DNA from: Toxonevra muliebris
Taxonomy: Eukaryota; Arthropoda; Insecta; Diptera; Pallopteridae
Assembly: GCA_963691655.1 (NCBI GenBank)
Contig: OY829326.1
Coordinates: 139,828,998 to 139,892,997 of the forward strand
Length of the DNA: 64,000 bases
Direction: 5' to 3'
A model generated the notes under the pieces. It was not told where the DNA came from. It did no database searches and was given only the letters and a program-made list of their open reading frames with translations. The position numbers and the translations under genes were made by a program. This document shows, in pieces, positions 36,441 through 52,315 of this stretch. The number at the start of each line of letters is the position of its first letter. Position 1 is the first letter of the stretch.

Positions 36441-37589
36441 AGTAAGATTAGGTTAAAAGGGAGTGCTCAGAAAATCAGGGCATCCATCGGAGCTATAAAT
36501 GGGTCTATATGTAGCCTCTTGAACACTTTTAAATTTTTATATCTATATATTCAGTACTCATGACAAACCTTATTGGATCTGTTAGTGAACCATCACCAGC
36601 TCATCTAACCCAACCCACAGTGATTCGTCCCATAGACAAGATTAAAAAAATTCATAATCTCAAAGCCAAACAAATTTAGTCATTTTAAAGATAATAATCC
36701 AATTAAGAAATCCTTAAAAAATCTTGGCGAAAAAATAAAAAAAATGGGCAGCTCAAAGTCGACAAATTTTTCACTAAAATGTGAGATCGTTCGATTTTAG
36801 TCAGTTGAGTAAAATACATCTAAAAATAAATTTTAAATGATATCCTGCCGAAAGTTCAAGTTTTATGTTTGCAATTTATCAAGAAAAATTTTGGTGTTAT
36901 TTTTTAGTCAAGGTTTGAATGGTTAAAAATTCTGCATTGCTCCAAAAGTTAATAATTTTTAAGAAAACGAAAACTTAAAATTGACGAATTTTGGCAGAGA
37001 AAATCTAGAAAATATGTGAAAATATGCACTTGGATTTTTTCTCAATTTCAGAAAGCACCTATTTTTTATCGGAATTTGTAAAAAAATCCTTCGCTTTTTT
37101 CCGCTTTTGGGAAATAATTCAATTTAAAAATAAGTCTGAACATGATTCTTTCAACTAAAATTGGAATTAAAGTTTTTTTGTTAACCCTAAAAGTATGCAA
37201 TCATGCTGAAAAATGACTAAAAGTACGAAAATTCAAAAGTTGCATTCATTAACATCACTTTTATTCCAACATTAAAGGAGTCCAATAAAAATTGTTTAAG
37301 TTTCTGAAAAGACCAATATTAACATAACTAAATAAAATAAATTTCTGGAAGATCACATCGTCCATTATCCCATTATAGCTTGCCAAATATGTAGAAAATT
37401 TAAACTTCAAGCTTAGTTTGTGGCAAAATCTAAACAGGCTGACTAGAACTGTCGTCAGATTTGAGTTTGGCTACCCAAATTTATCAGCATATGAAATTTC
37501 ATACTGTAGATTCCATTAATGATTGTATGGGATCAAATCTGAAAATAGTTCTGAAAATTTGAAGAGATGGTGGATGGTCTTAGATTCTA

Positions 37590-38440
37590 CTTAATTTTTG
37601 CAACTTTTACAACAAGTAGGTGCTGTAACTCGAATCCTTAATGCTATTGTGGCGCAAAATCCTGTGAGTACTCCAGTTAGAGTTCGAGCTTGTTTCTTCT
37701 CTAGTAGCAGGAAACTTTTTTTTTCGATTTGTCAAGATCTGATGATTGCTTTTTTGTGCTTTTGTGGTCCACACTATTTCACGATTTCACTATTCCTATG
37801 GATATTTTCATCGATACTTATTCCTTTCCAGCGCTTATGGCTGCTCCCTTTCTATATAGTTTATATACTTTTTCATTCTTTTCATTCTGGGAACCCAACA
37901 GAGTTTCACTTGATTAGTGATGTCCACTTTTTTAAGAGCATTGAAACAAGACTGCAGCTTGACTGTCTACAAAGATGTTAACAAGGATCTCTGCTTGAAA
38001 GACCCCACTTTATTTAGGGAGTCATAAGAATTTATGATTCTTACTGTATTGCAAAAGACCACAGATCCAGTACCCTCTTCCATCTTGGACCCATCAGTGA
38101 AGGATTAAAGGTTGTTGCTGATAGTAACCACGTTATCTTTCCATTCTGGTCTACGGAATAGGATGGATGTAGATGCAGTCTGTTATTCTACTGATTTCTG
38201 TTGTATTGTGTTCAAAAGTTGTATGCTTTCAAAAGTGCGATCCCTTTATGACTGTTTTCCTTGAAGTATTCGTCTAGGGGGGAAAAATGAACTAATAGTT
38301 TCAACTCCGCTTGAAATGTTTTGCTCAATGGTCCTCTGACTTCTAAGCATGCTAATTTGTGTAAAAGTTTTAAAAGTTGCGCCTTCTTCTCGAATTTTAT
38401 GATATCAACGATACATAAGTGAGTACAGAACGGATATATC
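37590..38440 (-). pseudogene. decayed RNase H region of a non-LTR retrotransposon
   Basis: On the minus strand, FTDGSKMEEGTGSVVFC (RNase H first aspartate) lies near 38110-38060. VNIFVDSQAAVLFQC near 37980-37935 carries the third acidic site, followed by traces of the WVPGH...KGAA region (VKLCWVPRM and RKGAAI in different frames). Stops and frameshifts are numerous. It differs from the LINE at 3184-4440 (TDGSKMEEGTG against TDGSRTENETG), so a second family is involved. Confidence 0.75.
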
Positions 38441-38449
38441 CCAATAAAA

Positions 38450-38509
38450 AATTCAGTCCAAAAAGCTGACTAAAATTCAGATCAAAAAAAGACCAAACCA
38501 GACTACAAC

Positions 38510-38540
<31 letters not shown>

Positions 38541-38890
38541 CAAAATCAAACTAAATTCAGACTTAAAATCAGACTAAAAGGGACTAAACCAGAAATACAC
38601 CAAGAATTCAAACCAAAATTCAGACCAAAAATTCAAATTAAAATTCAGACCAAAAATCGGACAAAAATTCAGAACGAAATTAAAACTTAAATTAGCTCAA
38701 AACTTAAAACCTGAAATTTGATCTAAATTCAAACAAAAATTCAAACTTAAAATTAAACCCAAATTAAAACTCAAGCCAAAAAAAAATAGATAAAATTCTA
38801 CCTGAAATTGAGACTAAAATTCAGGCGAAATTCAGACCGACAATTCAGACCAAAACCTGACCTAAAATAAAACTAAAAGCCAATCATGGA
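38450..38890. repeat. aaattcagaccaaaa array with internal poly-A
   Basis: About 440 bp of attcagaccaaaaatc variants, starting right after the LINE remnant and including a 28-base A run at 38513-38540. Confidence 0.8.
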
Positions 38891-38899
38891 AAATAAAAC

Positions 38900-41825
38900 A
38901 ATAAAATAAATCTATCAGATAGCTCTCCTTACCCTCAAATAAAACTGGTACAATTTTAAATTAAAAAAAAAAACAACACAATTTTTAAAATCTGAAACAG
39001 TCGAACTAATTCGAAATGAATCAAATACACAAATCACGGTTTAAATATTTTTCCCTTTTATAATCAAGAATTTCCATAAAATTTCCTTGAAAGAGCAAAA
39101 ACCTATTAAATCAAAATCAGTTTTAGTTTGAAAATGAAATGTAAACCAATTTTCAACCATCACTCTCAATTCATATAGTACACATGCACAACGCACCAAA
39201 CGGATACGGAAATCCATGTTGATTGATTGATTTTAATTTCCTGTCTCAAGAAAAATTTGACTTTTACTTGACAATAACAAACAGCAATTTACGATATAAA
39301 ATAAACGCATTTGAATGCGATTAAATGATGCGTTGATGTGAGTCAAGCCAAATTGAATTGAAAATTATAAGGAAGAAAAAGAAAGTAATTGTTTTGTGAC
39401 AACAGCTTAAGCCGCCGCAGGACATGCGGAAATATGCTTAAAAGTAAGGGCAATATACGATAATTCTGATACTACTATCGGCAGCATCGCCACCAAACAG
39501 AAAAAAATCATTGATGTACACAATGAAAAAAAAGTTTAAACTTTTTTTGGGAAAGAAAAATCCATTGAAATATTTATTTATTTTCAATTGTGTGGTTTTA
39601 CAATTTTATACCAAATTAATTGAAAATGAATATAGAAACAAAAATGAATGTCAAATTAGAAAAGCGCATTCAGAGTCATTTCTTTTAATACTATTGTTCG
39701 TTGTGCTTTTTATACCTCATAGTCATGTTAGTTCCGAAAATTCCGGGGCTTCATGGAATAAATTTTGAAAATTTTGTTTTCTTAATAATACCAATATTCG
39801 ATTCGATTAAGATTTTTTCTTATTAGTATTTTCAGAATTTGATATTCAAATGATTCCGGGCTTTCAAGTCAATACTGAATACTTTTACGCCCTTGATGTA
39901 AGTATTTCTTCATTGCACGTAATCCAAAGTTTTTATGCGAACTGTATAGAGGTGAATACTTTTAAATAAAACTGCCAAGATTTTCACAATTCTTCATTAT
40001 ATATATATTTATAGAAATTTATAACCCAAAGTTCCCCATTTCTGATGGTCGATGATTTTTTGTATTAGCTTTTTCTCTCAGTGTAATCAACTTAAAGTCA
40101 AGCGTAATAATTCCAAAACAATATAGCTGAGATTACAGGAAATCCGACACGGCCGCAATATACGAGATGCGTAGCCAGCAAAAACCAAGTCGGTCAACAC
40201 CATATTACCAGCAAGAGCAGCAGTGCCACTTGAAATATCAATCGTCAGAAGGCTGAAGGCTGAAGGTGGAGACGAAAGCGTTGAACTTATGGTTGGATTG
40301 AATTCACTTTTGTTTTCCCAATGAATGCGACGGGCAGCATGACTTTTCTCTGATGATTGAATTGGTGATGATGATAGATTTTACAATATTGTTTGCATTT
40401 GTCATTATAAAAGTACATGCGGAAATAAGAGGAAGTTCACAAGAGCGGAAGTAGAAGAAGAAATAGAAAAAAAATCATCGGCTAATACACACTCGTCTTC
40501 GTTTATTTTTTTTCCAATTTCATCTTCATGATGATGAATTGCATGAATTTAGTGGTTAAAATATTGCAGCGCTAATGTGTGTTGATGTCTTCATTAGAGT
40601 ATAGCGCAAATCAATTGCTGCTACTGATGTTTTACTACAATGTAGTGGTGATGGCACCATTTGTATGGGGAAAACAACAACAACACTGATAGTTGGCAGC
40701 AGTTTTGCGTGTTAGGGGTTTAGGTTAGAGTTTGGCAACTGACAGACAAACAGACAGACAGACAGAAATACAGTATTTTATACGTACACTTGTCAAAATT
40801 TTGACATATACAATTTACTTACAATATCAGAACCAACTAAACAGACAAATGCTTGCAGGGTATGGAGGGTTGATTTTTCTTTACTTTGCCACTTTTTTTT
40901 TTTTTTTGCATTGATTCTTGCAACCAAACTGTCAACTAGCATGAGTTTCAATAATTTTCAGCTGCCTACAAATTCGAATGACTTAATAAATGTTTAGGGT
41001 ATAGGTTTGGGGTAGTGCACTGTACTGTTGATGAATTGAGGGCGGAGTAGTACCGGAAAAAAAAAGAAGATGATCGGCATGTGCATGCTATGGTATCACT
41101 TACACTGACAGGCAGACAGACAGACAAGCAGTCAAGAAGACATTCATACAACATTCAAAGGCTAGTAATAATTTGACTGTGTTTTGTTGGCATTAGATGT
41201 TTCTGTTGTTTGCCGTCACTGTTGCTGTTATTACCAAAATTAGATATTATAATAGCGCTGCAATGACACAGCAAATGCTATGTCATTGCTGTGACAGTAT
41301 GCCACATGCAATACAATTCTCTCTCTGTCTCATTGGAGGTGGATTTGCTGTACTGACTTATGTGTTTGATAAAACTTTTTCATTCTTTGTAAATAGTTTA
41401 ATTATAAGCCTATCTTTGTGGTGAGATATATATCTGAAATGTAGGCGTTGACATTTAAGTTGTACTCGTAAGTCGTAAATTATCAAATTTTCAATTCATG
41501 CGGATCAAGATATATTAAAAAACTTGATGACAATTTTGCTTGTTAGAAACTTAGTTGAATAAAAATATATATTTATAAAAAAAAATTTCCTGCACGTGTT
41601 TAAAGAAAGATACAATATGAATAGAGTTTCTCAAAAAGATTTTTATTAGAGGCTATTTGGAGCTATCCATTTGAGTTGAAGTCGTTGTCCCGCACTTTTG
41701 TAACTTGAAGGTGTCTCTCCGTTGGCTGGGTGGGAAGTTATTGAGGGTAAAAGTAAATAGTAAAGGTTTTATGGAAATTGGGAATCAGTTGACAAATGAC
41801 ATTGGTTAATGTTATTCGCGCTCTC
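38900..41825. other. intronic stretch without recognised genes
   Basis: Mostly unique AT-rich sequence. CAGA runs lie at 40741-40767 and 41108-41126. Confidence 0.5.
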
Positions 41826-41832
41826 GATTTAA

Positions 41833-43136
41833 CCCTGGAAGTATATGCTTATTTTTTATACGTAAAGGTCATGCTTCGTCGAAACGTCGACGGCATTATA
41901 CAAAGTGGACATACAAAGGATGTATACATCAACAATTTTGAAAGTTGATTGTTTTCCATTATTTGGTTAATTTAGCATATAGAAAAACAACAATTTATAA
42001 TATTGATTTATAAATTAAATTTTCACAGCTTTAGTTCATTAGGCTCGTTTTACAAAACACTCAATATTTAATTACAAAAAAAGTAACTTAAAGCACATAT
42101 AATTCATCAAATGTGTCTGCATCTCAAAAGTAATATACTGAACTAAAAAGGAACGAGTTTTCATGAGAATCAAGTTTCATTATATGTAAAAAGCACAAAG
42201 CTCTACTTTGTGCTTCTCGCACAAGCTTTAATTACATTTTGAACAAGACGATTTTGTTATTCATCGTTTAGAAGAGGGACAAATGGCACAAATCATTCTA
42301 TTTTTTCAGGATTTATTTGTTCAATATTCTCATCATCAGTCGGCATTACATTCTTAATATTATTTCGCACCGACGTAGTCAAAGTTGATATCAGTTAATT
42401 GGCTTTCGACAAAGACAAAATTTTTTTAGAAAAAAAAGTGCGAGGGGGGAGGGGGCTTCTTTGGGCTTTTTTAAAACATGTTGTAAGCGTAATTGACATA
42501 GCTATTTAGAAAAGTCATATTTAATATTTCAAAATATTCAGTAATATTTTTGCATTGCCGAATTGGACAACGAGCTTGATGCACAAAATTTTTTCCACAA
42601 TTTTGCTTTTTATACATACATTTTATGTTTGTTTTCTATGCACAATGGATGTGATTAACGAAATTATTTTCGACTTTGTTCTTAATAATGATATACCTCT
42701 ACATAGAGGCATACCGTTTTAGTCGAAATCAGATGCCTCCACTGAAAAAGTTGCATCCTCCAAATTTTCATTTTGAACCTCCTCTGTCCGATTGGTGGTT
42801 TCGACACTCATCAACAAGAACTTTTTCAGTTTTCTGGTCATTCAATTCCTTTGTCGTCCAGATATCGCAATCCAACAACAAAAACTTTAACAGAAAAACA
42901 CCATCTCAAAATGCAAAAGTTACACAAAGATCACGCTTCGTCGTTTCGACGACGCACATTTAAAAAAATCGTACTTTCATAATGTACTTATATTCAGTTA
43001 AACTTCTATAAACAGCAATAGCTTGCCCACGACTGGCGCTGTAGGAAAAACCAGCACAAAATATACCAAATTTTGAAAGAATAACTGTCAAATGTAAACA
43101 TGCGTTGTCGATTTGACTTAGCATGTCCTTCCAGGG
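41833..43136. mobile_element. piggyBac-like element (1304 bp) with TTAA duplication
   Basis: TTAA at 41829-41832 and 43137-43140 flank ends CCCTGGAAGTATATGCT and, reversed, CCCTGGAAGGACATGCTAAG. Both the ends and the TTAA target are piggyBac-type (established). Internal cttcgtcg/aacgtcgacg motifs repeat near both ends. The open frames of 69-95 codons around 42676-42982 show no recognisable transposase, so it is probably non-autonomous or heavily decayed. Confidence 0.85.
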
Positions 43137-43740
43137 TTAAAAAAGAGATATAGGGTATTTTCTAGGTTCACGGGGTTTCATGATGAAGATCTGAATACAA
43201 GCAAAGCTCGAAATACGAGAATTCTTAATACAGTTTGAGAGAGTTGTGAGGGTGGAAAAAAGGATGGGTTCTTAGTCATAGCTAAATAGGTACTATAGAC
43301 GATTAGAGCAAAAATCAAGGCAGGTTCAAGGTAGAGTTCCAAATACCCTTATCAAAGTTAGCTAATCTAACGATTTAATTCAGTATGAAGAGATTATTGC
43401 TGAAAACAAACATTTCGGTTTTCAAGATTTAATTTTGTCAAAAAAATTCGATTTAGGTAGTTCTGACCTTAAGCGGTCTTAGTACTTTCCGATAAGGAAA
43501 ATTTTCTTAGAAGATTATTTGTTGTTGTTTTTTACAGTTCTTTCTGTATAAAGACAAGATTACAAAAATCGGTCATTTTTAAATTTTGGATCGTGTTTAT
43601 TAAAAAGAATTGAATGCAGATAGTTTTGACCCCAACTCTTTTTTGATAGAAAATAATTTCTTCGAAAAATAATTGTGATTTTTTCTAATAGATAATTCAA
43701 TATAAGAATGTTACTGCAAAAAATTTAAATTTTTGCAGCT

Positions 43741-44690
43741 TAACCCACCAGTTACCAAGCGTGCTAGACAGCATTCATCAAAACGGGTGTAATTACCACC
43801 TTAATAGTTTTCCCAAGCTTTTTAAAAAAATACATCAGTTATGAGTTATGATGCGTATTACAAACCTTACCGACAGTCAGAGTCAAAACTTTACGAATAA
43901 CAGGCAAATTAATTATTTCGATTGAATTTGACATAAAAGTGAAATACTACCATACTGCCCAGATAAAAAAATTATCTGTGAATAGCTGGAAATTTGAATT
44001 TTTTTATCCAAAATATTTAATTACTTAAAACAAATTGATGAAAAGTTTTTTCAACAACAAATAATTTTAGGCATTCAACCTTTCCGGTTTCATAAAACCA
44101 CATCCATTAAATTTTTTATCGATCCCAATTTTTGTTTGAATCAATCAAAAATTTGAGAACTAGAGGGTTAAGGGCACCAACTTTTTTGAAAGTTTTTTAG
44201 AGTTTTGAGTTCAGATGAATGCTTTTTACATCAAAATTTATCGATCCGAATTTTTTTTTTGAATCAATCAAAAATTTGGGAACTAGAGGGTTAAAGGCTC
44301 CAACTTTTTTGAAAGTTTTTTAGAGTTTTGAGTTCAGATGAATGCTTTTTACATAAAAATTTATCGATCCCAATTTTTTTTTTGAATCAATAAAAAATTT
44401 GGGAACTAGAGGGTTAAAGGCTCCAACTTTTTTGAAAGTTTTTTAGAGTTTTGAGTTCAGATGAATGCTTTTTATATCAAAATTTATCGATCCCAATTTT
44501 TGTTTGAATCAATCAAAAATTTGAGAACTAGAGGGTTAAAGGCACCAACTTTTTTGAAAGTTTTTTAGAGTTTTGAGTTCAGATGAATGCTTTTTACATC
44601 AAAATTTATCGATCCCAATTTTTTTTTGAATCAATCAAAAATTTGGGAACTAGAGGGTTAAAGGCACCAACTTTATTGAAAGTTGTACTA
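43741..44690. repeat. 123-bp tandem repeat (about 4.7 copies) attached to a TTAA-type terminus
   Basis: The word atcgatcc recurs at 44118, 44240, 44363, 44486 and 44608, a period of 122-123 bp. Each unit contains gaactagagggttaa. The left boundary at 43741 reads TTAACCCACCAGTTACC, which resembles the reverse complement of that unit end (TTAACCCTCTAGTTCTC). Confidence 0.9.
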
Positions 44691-45247
44691 AATAACATAG
44701 TTTTGATCTTGAAGGACCTTAACTATTTTTTGAGGGGGAATATTTTTCTGAAAAACTCTGTAATAGATTTCACGACTCTTTACCCGGCATGACTCAATAA
44801 CTTTCCAAAGATATGCTAAGAGAAGAGGTGAGGTGTTGCTGTATGAATAAATTTTTTCCTACCTCTCTTTTTAGATAACTTTGTCCTAGAACATGAACGA
44901 ATTCGAATAAAAAATTTACCGAAGTTATAAGGATTTGGGGCTCTATAGAGAGAACTGCAGAGGCGATAATGAAAATCTGTGTTTGAGGTTCAAATCAACG
45001 ATTTTTTATTGTGAAAAAGCTATTTATTTTGTATATTTTCAATTGCATTGTGAAATTATAGCAACAGATTAAGTTGGAGATACGACGTTAGCTTGCAAAG
45101 AAAAAAAGGAAGGAAAAAATGGAAGATTAAAGAAATGCGTCTATCAGAATAAACTTCTTTCATTCCAGATAAACTGATCGGCAGCTGCTCACTTTTTGTC
45201 ATATCGTTGGTAAATTTGAAAAAAACAATATCGGTGATGACATTACT

Positions 45248-45395
45248 AAAGCCATTCTTCTAATTGAAGCAACGCAACTGCGATCCGTAATAAAGCGGCG
45301 ATTGGCAATGCACTCAAACAATCGCACCGATTTTCTTTTTCAAAGCTATTGTGTCGAATTGCAGTTGCGGTGCCTTCAGTGGAAGAATGTCTTAG
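45248..45395. mobile_element. foldback MITE (about 148 bp)
   Basis: The left arm gccattcttctaattgaagc and aacgcaactgcgatcc pair with the right arm cgaattgcagttgcggtgcc and cagtggaagaatgtc over about 40 bp with mismatches. A related gcaactgcaatccgacaca fragment lies at 23689-23707. Confidence 0.65.
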
Positions 45396-45538
45396 ACAAA
45401 GCGTAACATTTTTTATATTCCGAACCTGAACTTGGAACGTGATAGTATTACTTCAACTAATGTTTGTTTAAAAACATTTGTCGTATAGTTTTCTATGATG
45501 TATCTTATACATAAGTACTAGACTTTAGTGGTACTCAC

Positions 45539-45615
45539 TTCTTTTCACGTTTGCCAGCACCAGTATCACGAAATCCTTTAGCAAAAGGATTATTATCGAT
45601 TTTTAATTGAGTTAT
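45539..45615 (-). CDS. bi: bifid/optomotor-blind exon encoding the end of the T-box (77 bp)
   Basis: This exon encodes [19 protein letters not shown] followed by AGKREK and two bases of the next codon. The [12 protein letters not shown] motif is the conserved C-terminal helix of the T-box, and the basic KREK tail begins the linker. The acceptor is ttacag|ATA. The donor is GAAAAGAA|gtgagt, a strong consensus. The exon is 77 bp and leaves the frame two bases into a codon (AA|G), completed by the first base of the exon at 27318, about 18 kb downstream. Exon size and phase are the ones I recall for Tbx2/3 genes of other animals. No stop or frameshift is present, so the gene appears intact here. 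Confidence 0.95.
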
Positions 45616-48505
<2,890 letters not shown>

Positions 48506-48509
48506 TTTG

Positions 48510-49095
48510 GGTCTGGAGATCAGACCATGTTTGGGATCGCTGAATCCGAATCCGAGGTCCAAAAAAAAACCCAGCACGTCAGGATCCTGACATAACCTCA
48601 TACAAATTTTTTGCAAGCCCGGGCATTAGACCATGTTTATTACATGTTTTTGGGGTCTCTGAATCTGAATCCGAGGACTAAAAAACCCCAGCATGTCAGG
48701 TTTTCGACATAACCTGCAAAATATCTCGTTATCTAAGCTAAGTCGAAAACCTGATATGCTGGAGTTTTTTGAGACCTCGGATTCGGATTCAACGACCCCA
48801 AAAACATGTAGTAAACATGGTCTGGTTCCAGGGCTCGAAAAAAATTTAATCAGGTTTTTTGAGGTTATGTCAGAACCTTGACGTGCTGCGATTTTTTAGG
48901 CCTTGGATTCCAATTCAGCAACCCCAAAAACATACGTTTAGTAAAAACATGGATCCGAAAGCAACATTTTTTTTATGAGATTCTTTGAGGTTATGTCTGA
49001 ACTCTGACGTGCTCGAAATTTTTGGACCTCGGAATCGGATTTAATGACCCCGAAAGCATATAATAAAGATGGTCTGGCCCCCGAACTCGAAAAAA
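48510..49095. repeat. array of about 110-bp units, two direct then three inverted
   Basis: Units contain gaatccgaatccgaggtc, cagcacgtcagg and gacataacctc. Two copies (48510-48603 and 48630-48715) face one way and three (48746-48830, 48860-48960 and 48985-49090) the other, giving a large foldback centred near 48730. Confidence 0.85.
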
Positions 49096-49196
49096 AATTT
49101 TTTTTTGAGTGGCTGTGTAAGTTTTGAAAATTGTTACCATAATTTATTAGGCATACCGGTATGGGTGAAAATCCAATTTGTTCACTTACTTTGAAC

Positions 49197-49730
49197 CAGA
49201 GTAGGACATAATTAACTAGTTTTTTTAATTAACTAATTAGTCAACCAACATTTTAGGGATGACTAATGAATTATGATTGAGCTCGTCATGATTAAATAGT
49301 TAGTCATAATTACCACAAAATGAATCCGGCATAAATCATTCAATCATTAGTTTTTGTTAAGTGTGTTATGGAAAATTTTAAGTTGAATCTTATTGCGAAT
49401 GTGCAGGAGTGATGTTTCGATAAAACTCGATTTTAACAAATACATAATGCGATAGTTTTGATATAGGTAACATATGGGATTACAAAAATAAAAATGTCAT
49501 TTCGAATTCATCATTTCAGTGTGAAAAAGTTCACCAACTATTTCCTGGTACTTCGCATTAAAAAAAAAGTTCAATCGTATATCATAATTTAAATCACAGG
49601 ACTATAACTAAAATTTTTACTCATTAGACAACAAGACTTAGTAAAAATTAGTCATTAGTTAGTGATTGATGATTGATTTGTTAGTCATTACTTTTTACTT
49701 ATTGGACAGACTAAATTTTGTCCAACTCTG
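49197..49730. mobile_element. hAT-type MITE (534 bp)
   Basis: The left end CAGAGTAGGACATAATT and the right end, reversed, CAGAGTTGGACAAAATT form inverted termini. Flanks ctttgaac and gtgtaaac agree at 5 of 8 positions (an old duplication). The interior is rich in ttagtcat/atgactaa words. Confidence 0.65.
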
Positions 49731-52125
49731 GTGTAAACCTTAATTAGAAATATCGCTTGAAAAATATGAAGCACCGGGATTATTTAGGTATAGGCAGCTG
49801 CTCAGTGAAGATTAACTTAAATGTCTAAAATGAAATTAAATAATTCATATCCGATGGTACATACCATAAAACCAACCATGACGAAAAGATTGTGGTTCAA
49901 GATGAAAAAGATTTAACCTTTTTATACCAAGTATAAAAGCTTATTACTTCCTTTTAAAATCATAATTTTAAAAGTTAACACCTGAGGTAGAAAACGCAAA
50001 GCATTTCATTTTAGATCAATCTTTATGTTCAGGTTGATCGGGGTCGGGGAAAAAGAAACGAAACTAATATTCTCATGCCTTCTGGGCAGGCTTTGAGTAT
50101 TGTATTCATTAACATTAATATTTCAATAATACTTAAAGATTTCAAATGGAGATGAAATAATATTTATCTGTGCTTAATCGCATTCATTAAGCGTTCAAAA
50201 GCTTAAAGCAACTTAAAAAAAAAAAAATTAAACATCAAATGACAAAAAAAAAAAAAAAACGGCAACTGGTGAGAAAAAGGTACGTTCTCCCTGCAACGCT
50301 GCAAAAGTCAAAAAACCAAAAAAAAAAACGAAAAACGATTTATACCCAAACGAATTATGTACAACATGCTCTTAGTTCGACTCTTTGTGTGTTTGTATGT
50401 GTGTTGCCTGTGAAATGCTAATTAACATTTGTAGCTAAACTGATGTGAGGTAGTGATCAGGGGGCAAGAGTGCGGCGGTAGATCACTGCTACTTTTCGGG
50501 TCACTTAATTTACAAACGATGACATTATTTAGCGAAAAGCGTTAAACAATCAGCCACGCCGATCGTGCGAATTTTGAATTCTTTGGAGAGATTTTTTTGT
50601 GTGTTGGTTGTGTTGGTTTTCTTGTGGTATGAGTGAGTAGTTCCAAAGAAGGTGCTGCAAAGGAATGAGACTAGAATGCGGGCGGTCCAGAGAACTAACA
50701 ACAAACAAGTAGAAAAAAAGAAGAATATCAAGGGTAAAAATAACAACCGCAAAAAAAGATTAAGTTAAAGTTAGCTGTGTTTTTTTTTCGGTTTTTCTTT
50801 TTTTAGTTTGCTGTTTGCAACCAACTAATTGTAGGATTACGTGTTCGTTGGCAATTTTTTTTGCCATCTCTCCTCGCGTGTGTGTGTGTGTATGTGTCAG
50901 TGTGAGTGTGTGAATGATGATGATGCTATGGCAGGTTGCATGAGTAATCCTTGATGATGAAATGCTCAGAAGAAGACTTGAGCTGTTTGTTTTTCTACAT
51001 CTTTATAGGGTAAAAACCGCTTTCTCAAAACATTGTACACAAACATTTCTAACTCAAACACTCAAACGATTTAAATAAACTTACAACATGTCCATATTTA
51101 GAATTTCTACCCTATTTAGAAGAAACTGAACTTGATGTTTTGCTCAAAAGTTTGCATGCTGAATAATTGGCTTAAGTATTTTTGTTTTGTGTGTTTTTCA
51201 AAATGTGCTGACGCTGGCGCCAGCTAAAGATTGTATATTATTATTTTTGTATCTTTTAATTCGTTTACTGCGCATCATCACATTTGTGATGTATGCACAA
51301 GTATGGTGGAGTATTATTTATTTAGATACCCAATTCAACTGTTAACACAAATACTGATGATTGTTTGTGCGCTTGTATATGTGATTAACAAACTAAATAG
51401 CCTGCGGTTCTAATTTGTTTGTGATTTATTGAAATCAAACTCTCCTTAAAAAGATATACAAAAAACAGCAAATAAAAAATAAAAATAAAATAAAAAATAA
51501 AATAAAATGAAAAAACAAACAATAAATAAAAACAACCACAAAAGGCGCTATAAAAAAAACTACATATCAAATTAAGACAGATACTCATACTTAGCAGTTA
51601 GTTATGAATGCAGGCAGGTTCTCATTAGCCTTGCTTATATTTAATAGCCCATGTCTATTTGAATTTAAATCATTTTTATTAAAGATTTACATCATCATTG
51701 ATTATTGTAATAATTTTTCAAATCAACACATCACATCAAAGCGTTAATTGCTTTCATGTGAGCGATTATAATCGCATAATTATTTAGGCGGGTTTAATTT
51801 CCATTTCAGAACAGTCTGGCTCTGGGAAAATCGTAAAATTCATACTTATTATTTAAAGAATTTTTCGCCAGCTTTCAGGACCAGTAGCAGAAGAATAAAC
51901 AATAAAACATGTAGAAAGAGTGCGGAAAGATACGAAATGACGAAAACGAAAACTATAGTGCTGAAAAAATTGAAATACCAGCCAGAACAAAAAACAAGTT
52001 AACCGTTTCTGTTTCTCCTCAAGAACTTTCCGGTGGGAATCAGAAACATATCTGATTTCAAACTTGCCGTATAATATTAAGTGTAATAGAATTTAAAATT
52101 TTTATTTTAGTCTCAATTGTATGTG
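49731..52125. other. non-coding stretch
   Basis: AT-rich with a GT run near 50877-50892 and AAAT runs near 51465-51530. No gene was found. Confidence 0.55.
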
Positions 52126-52127
52126 AG

Positions 52128-52315
52128 AGGCCAACTCGGTGGCCTAATGGTAGAGTGCTAGACTGGAGTCCCAGCTGCCTCGGGTGTATATATGAGATTC
52201 TATTCTCACTTTAGCGTAGTTATTGGACATTGCTTTTTGGAGTACCATGCTGAAAAGCTTGGTTTGGTGGAAAACGATCTGTGCAGGAGGACCTTACAAA
52301 GGAGGCTTTAGAGCA
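52128..52315 (+). repeat. tRNA-derived SINE copy
   Basis: Has a perfect pol III A box (TGGCCTAATGG at about 52139-52149), then tagagtgctagactggagtc as in the 56325 and 10990 copies. The B box is degenerate. Confidence 0.6.

Larger units (their letters stand above)
27319..45538 (-). other. bi: large bi intron (about 18.2 kb)
   Basis: The intron is bounded by donor gtgagt (45538 downward) and acceptor ttacag (ending 27319). It contains no recognisable host exon. It holds degenerate AAATTCAGACC-type arrays, an RNase H remnant of a LINE, a strong hairpin at 34662-34739, a 1.3-kb TTAA-flanked element, a 123-bp tandem repeat and a foldback element. Long introns with regulatory DNA are known for omb in Drosophila; which parts are regulatory cannot be judged from one sequence. 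Confidence 0.85.

Noticed and set aside
37598..37981. Plus-strand 127-codon open frame
   Set aside because: It is antisense to the decayed LINE RNase H and is rich in F/L/S as expected for a shadow frame.
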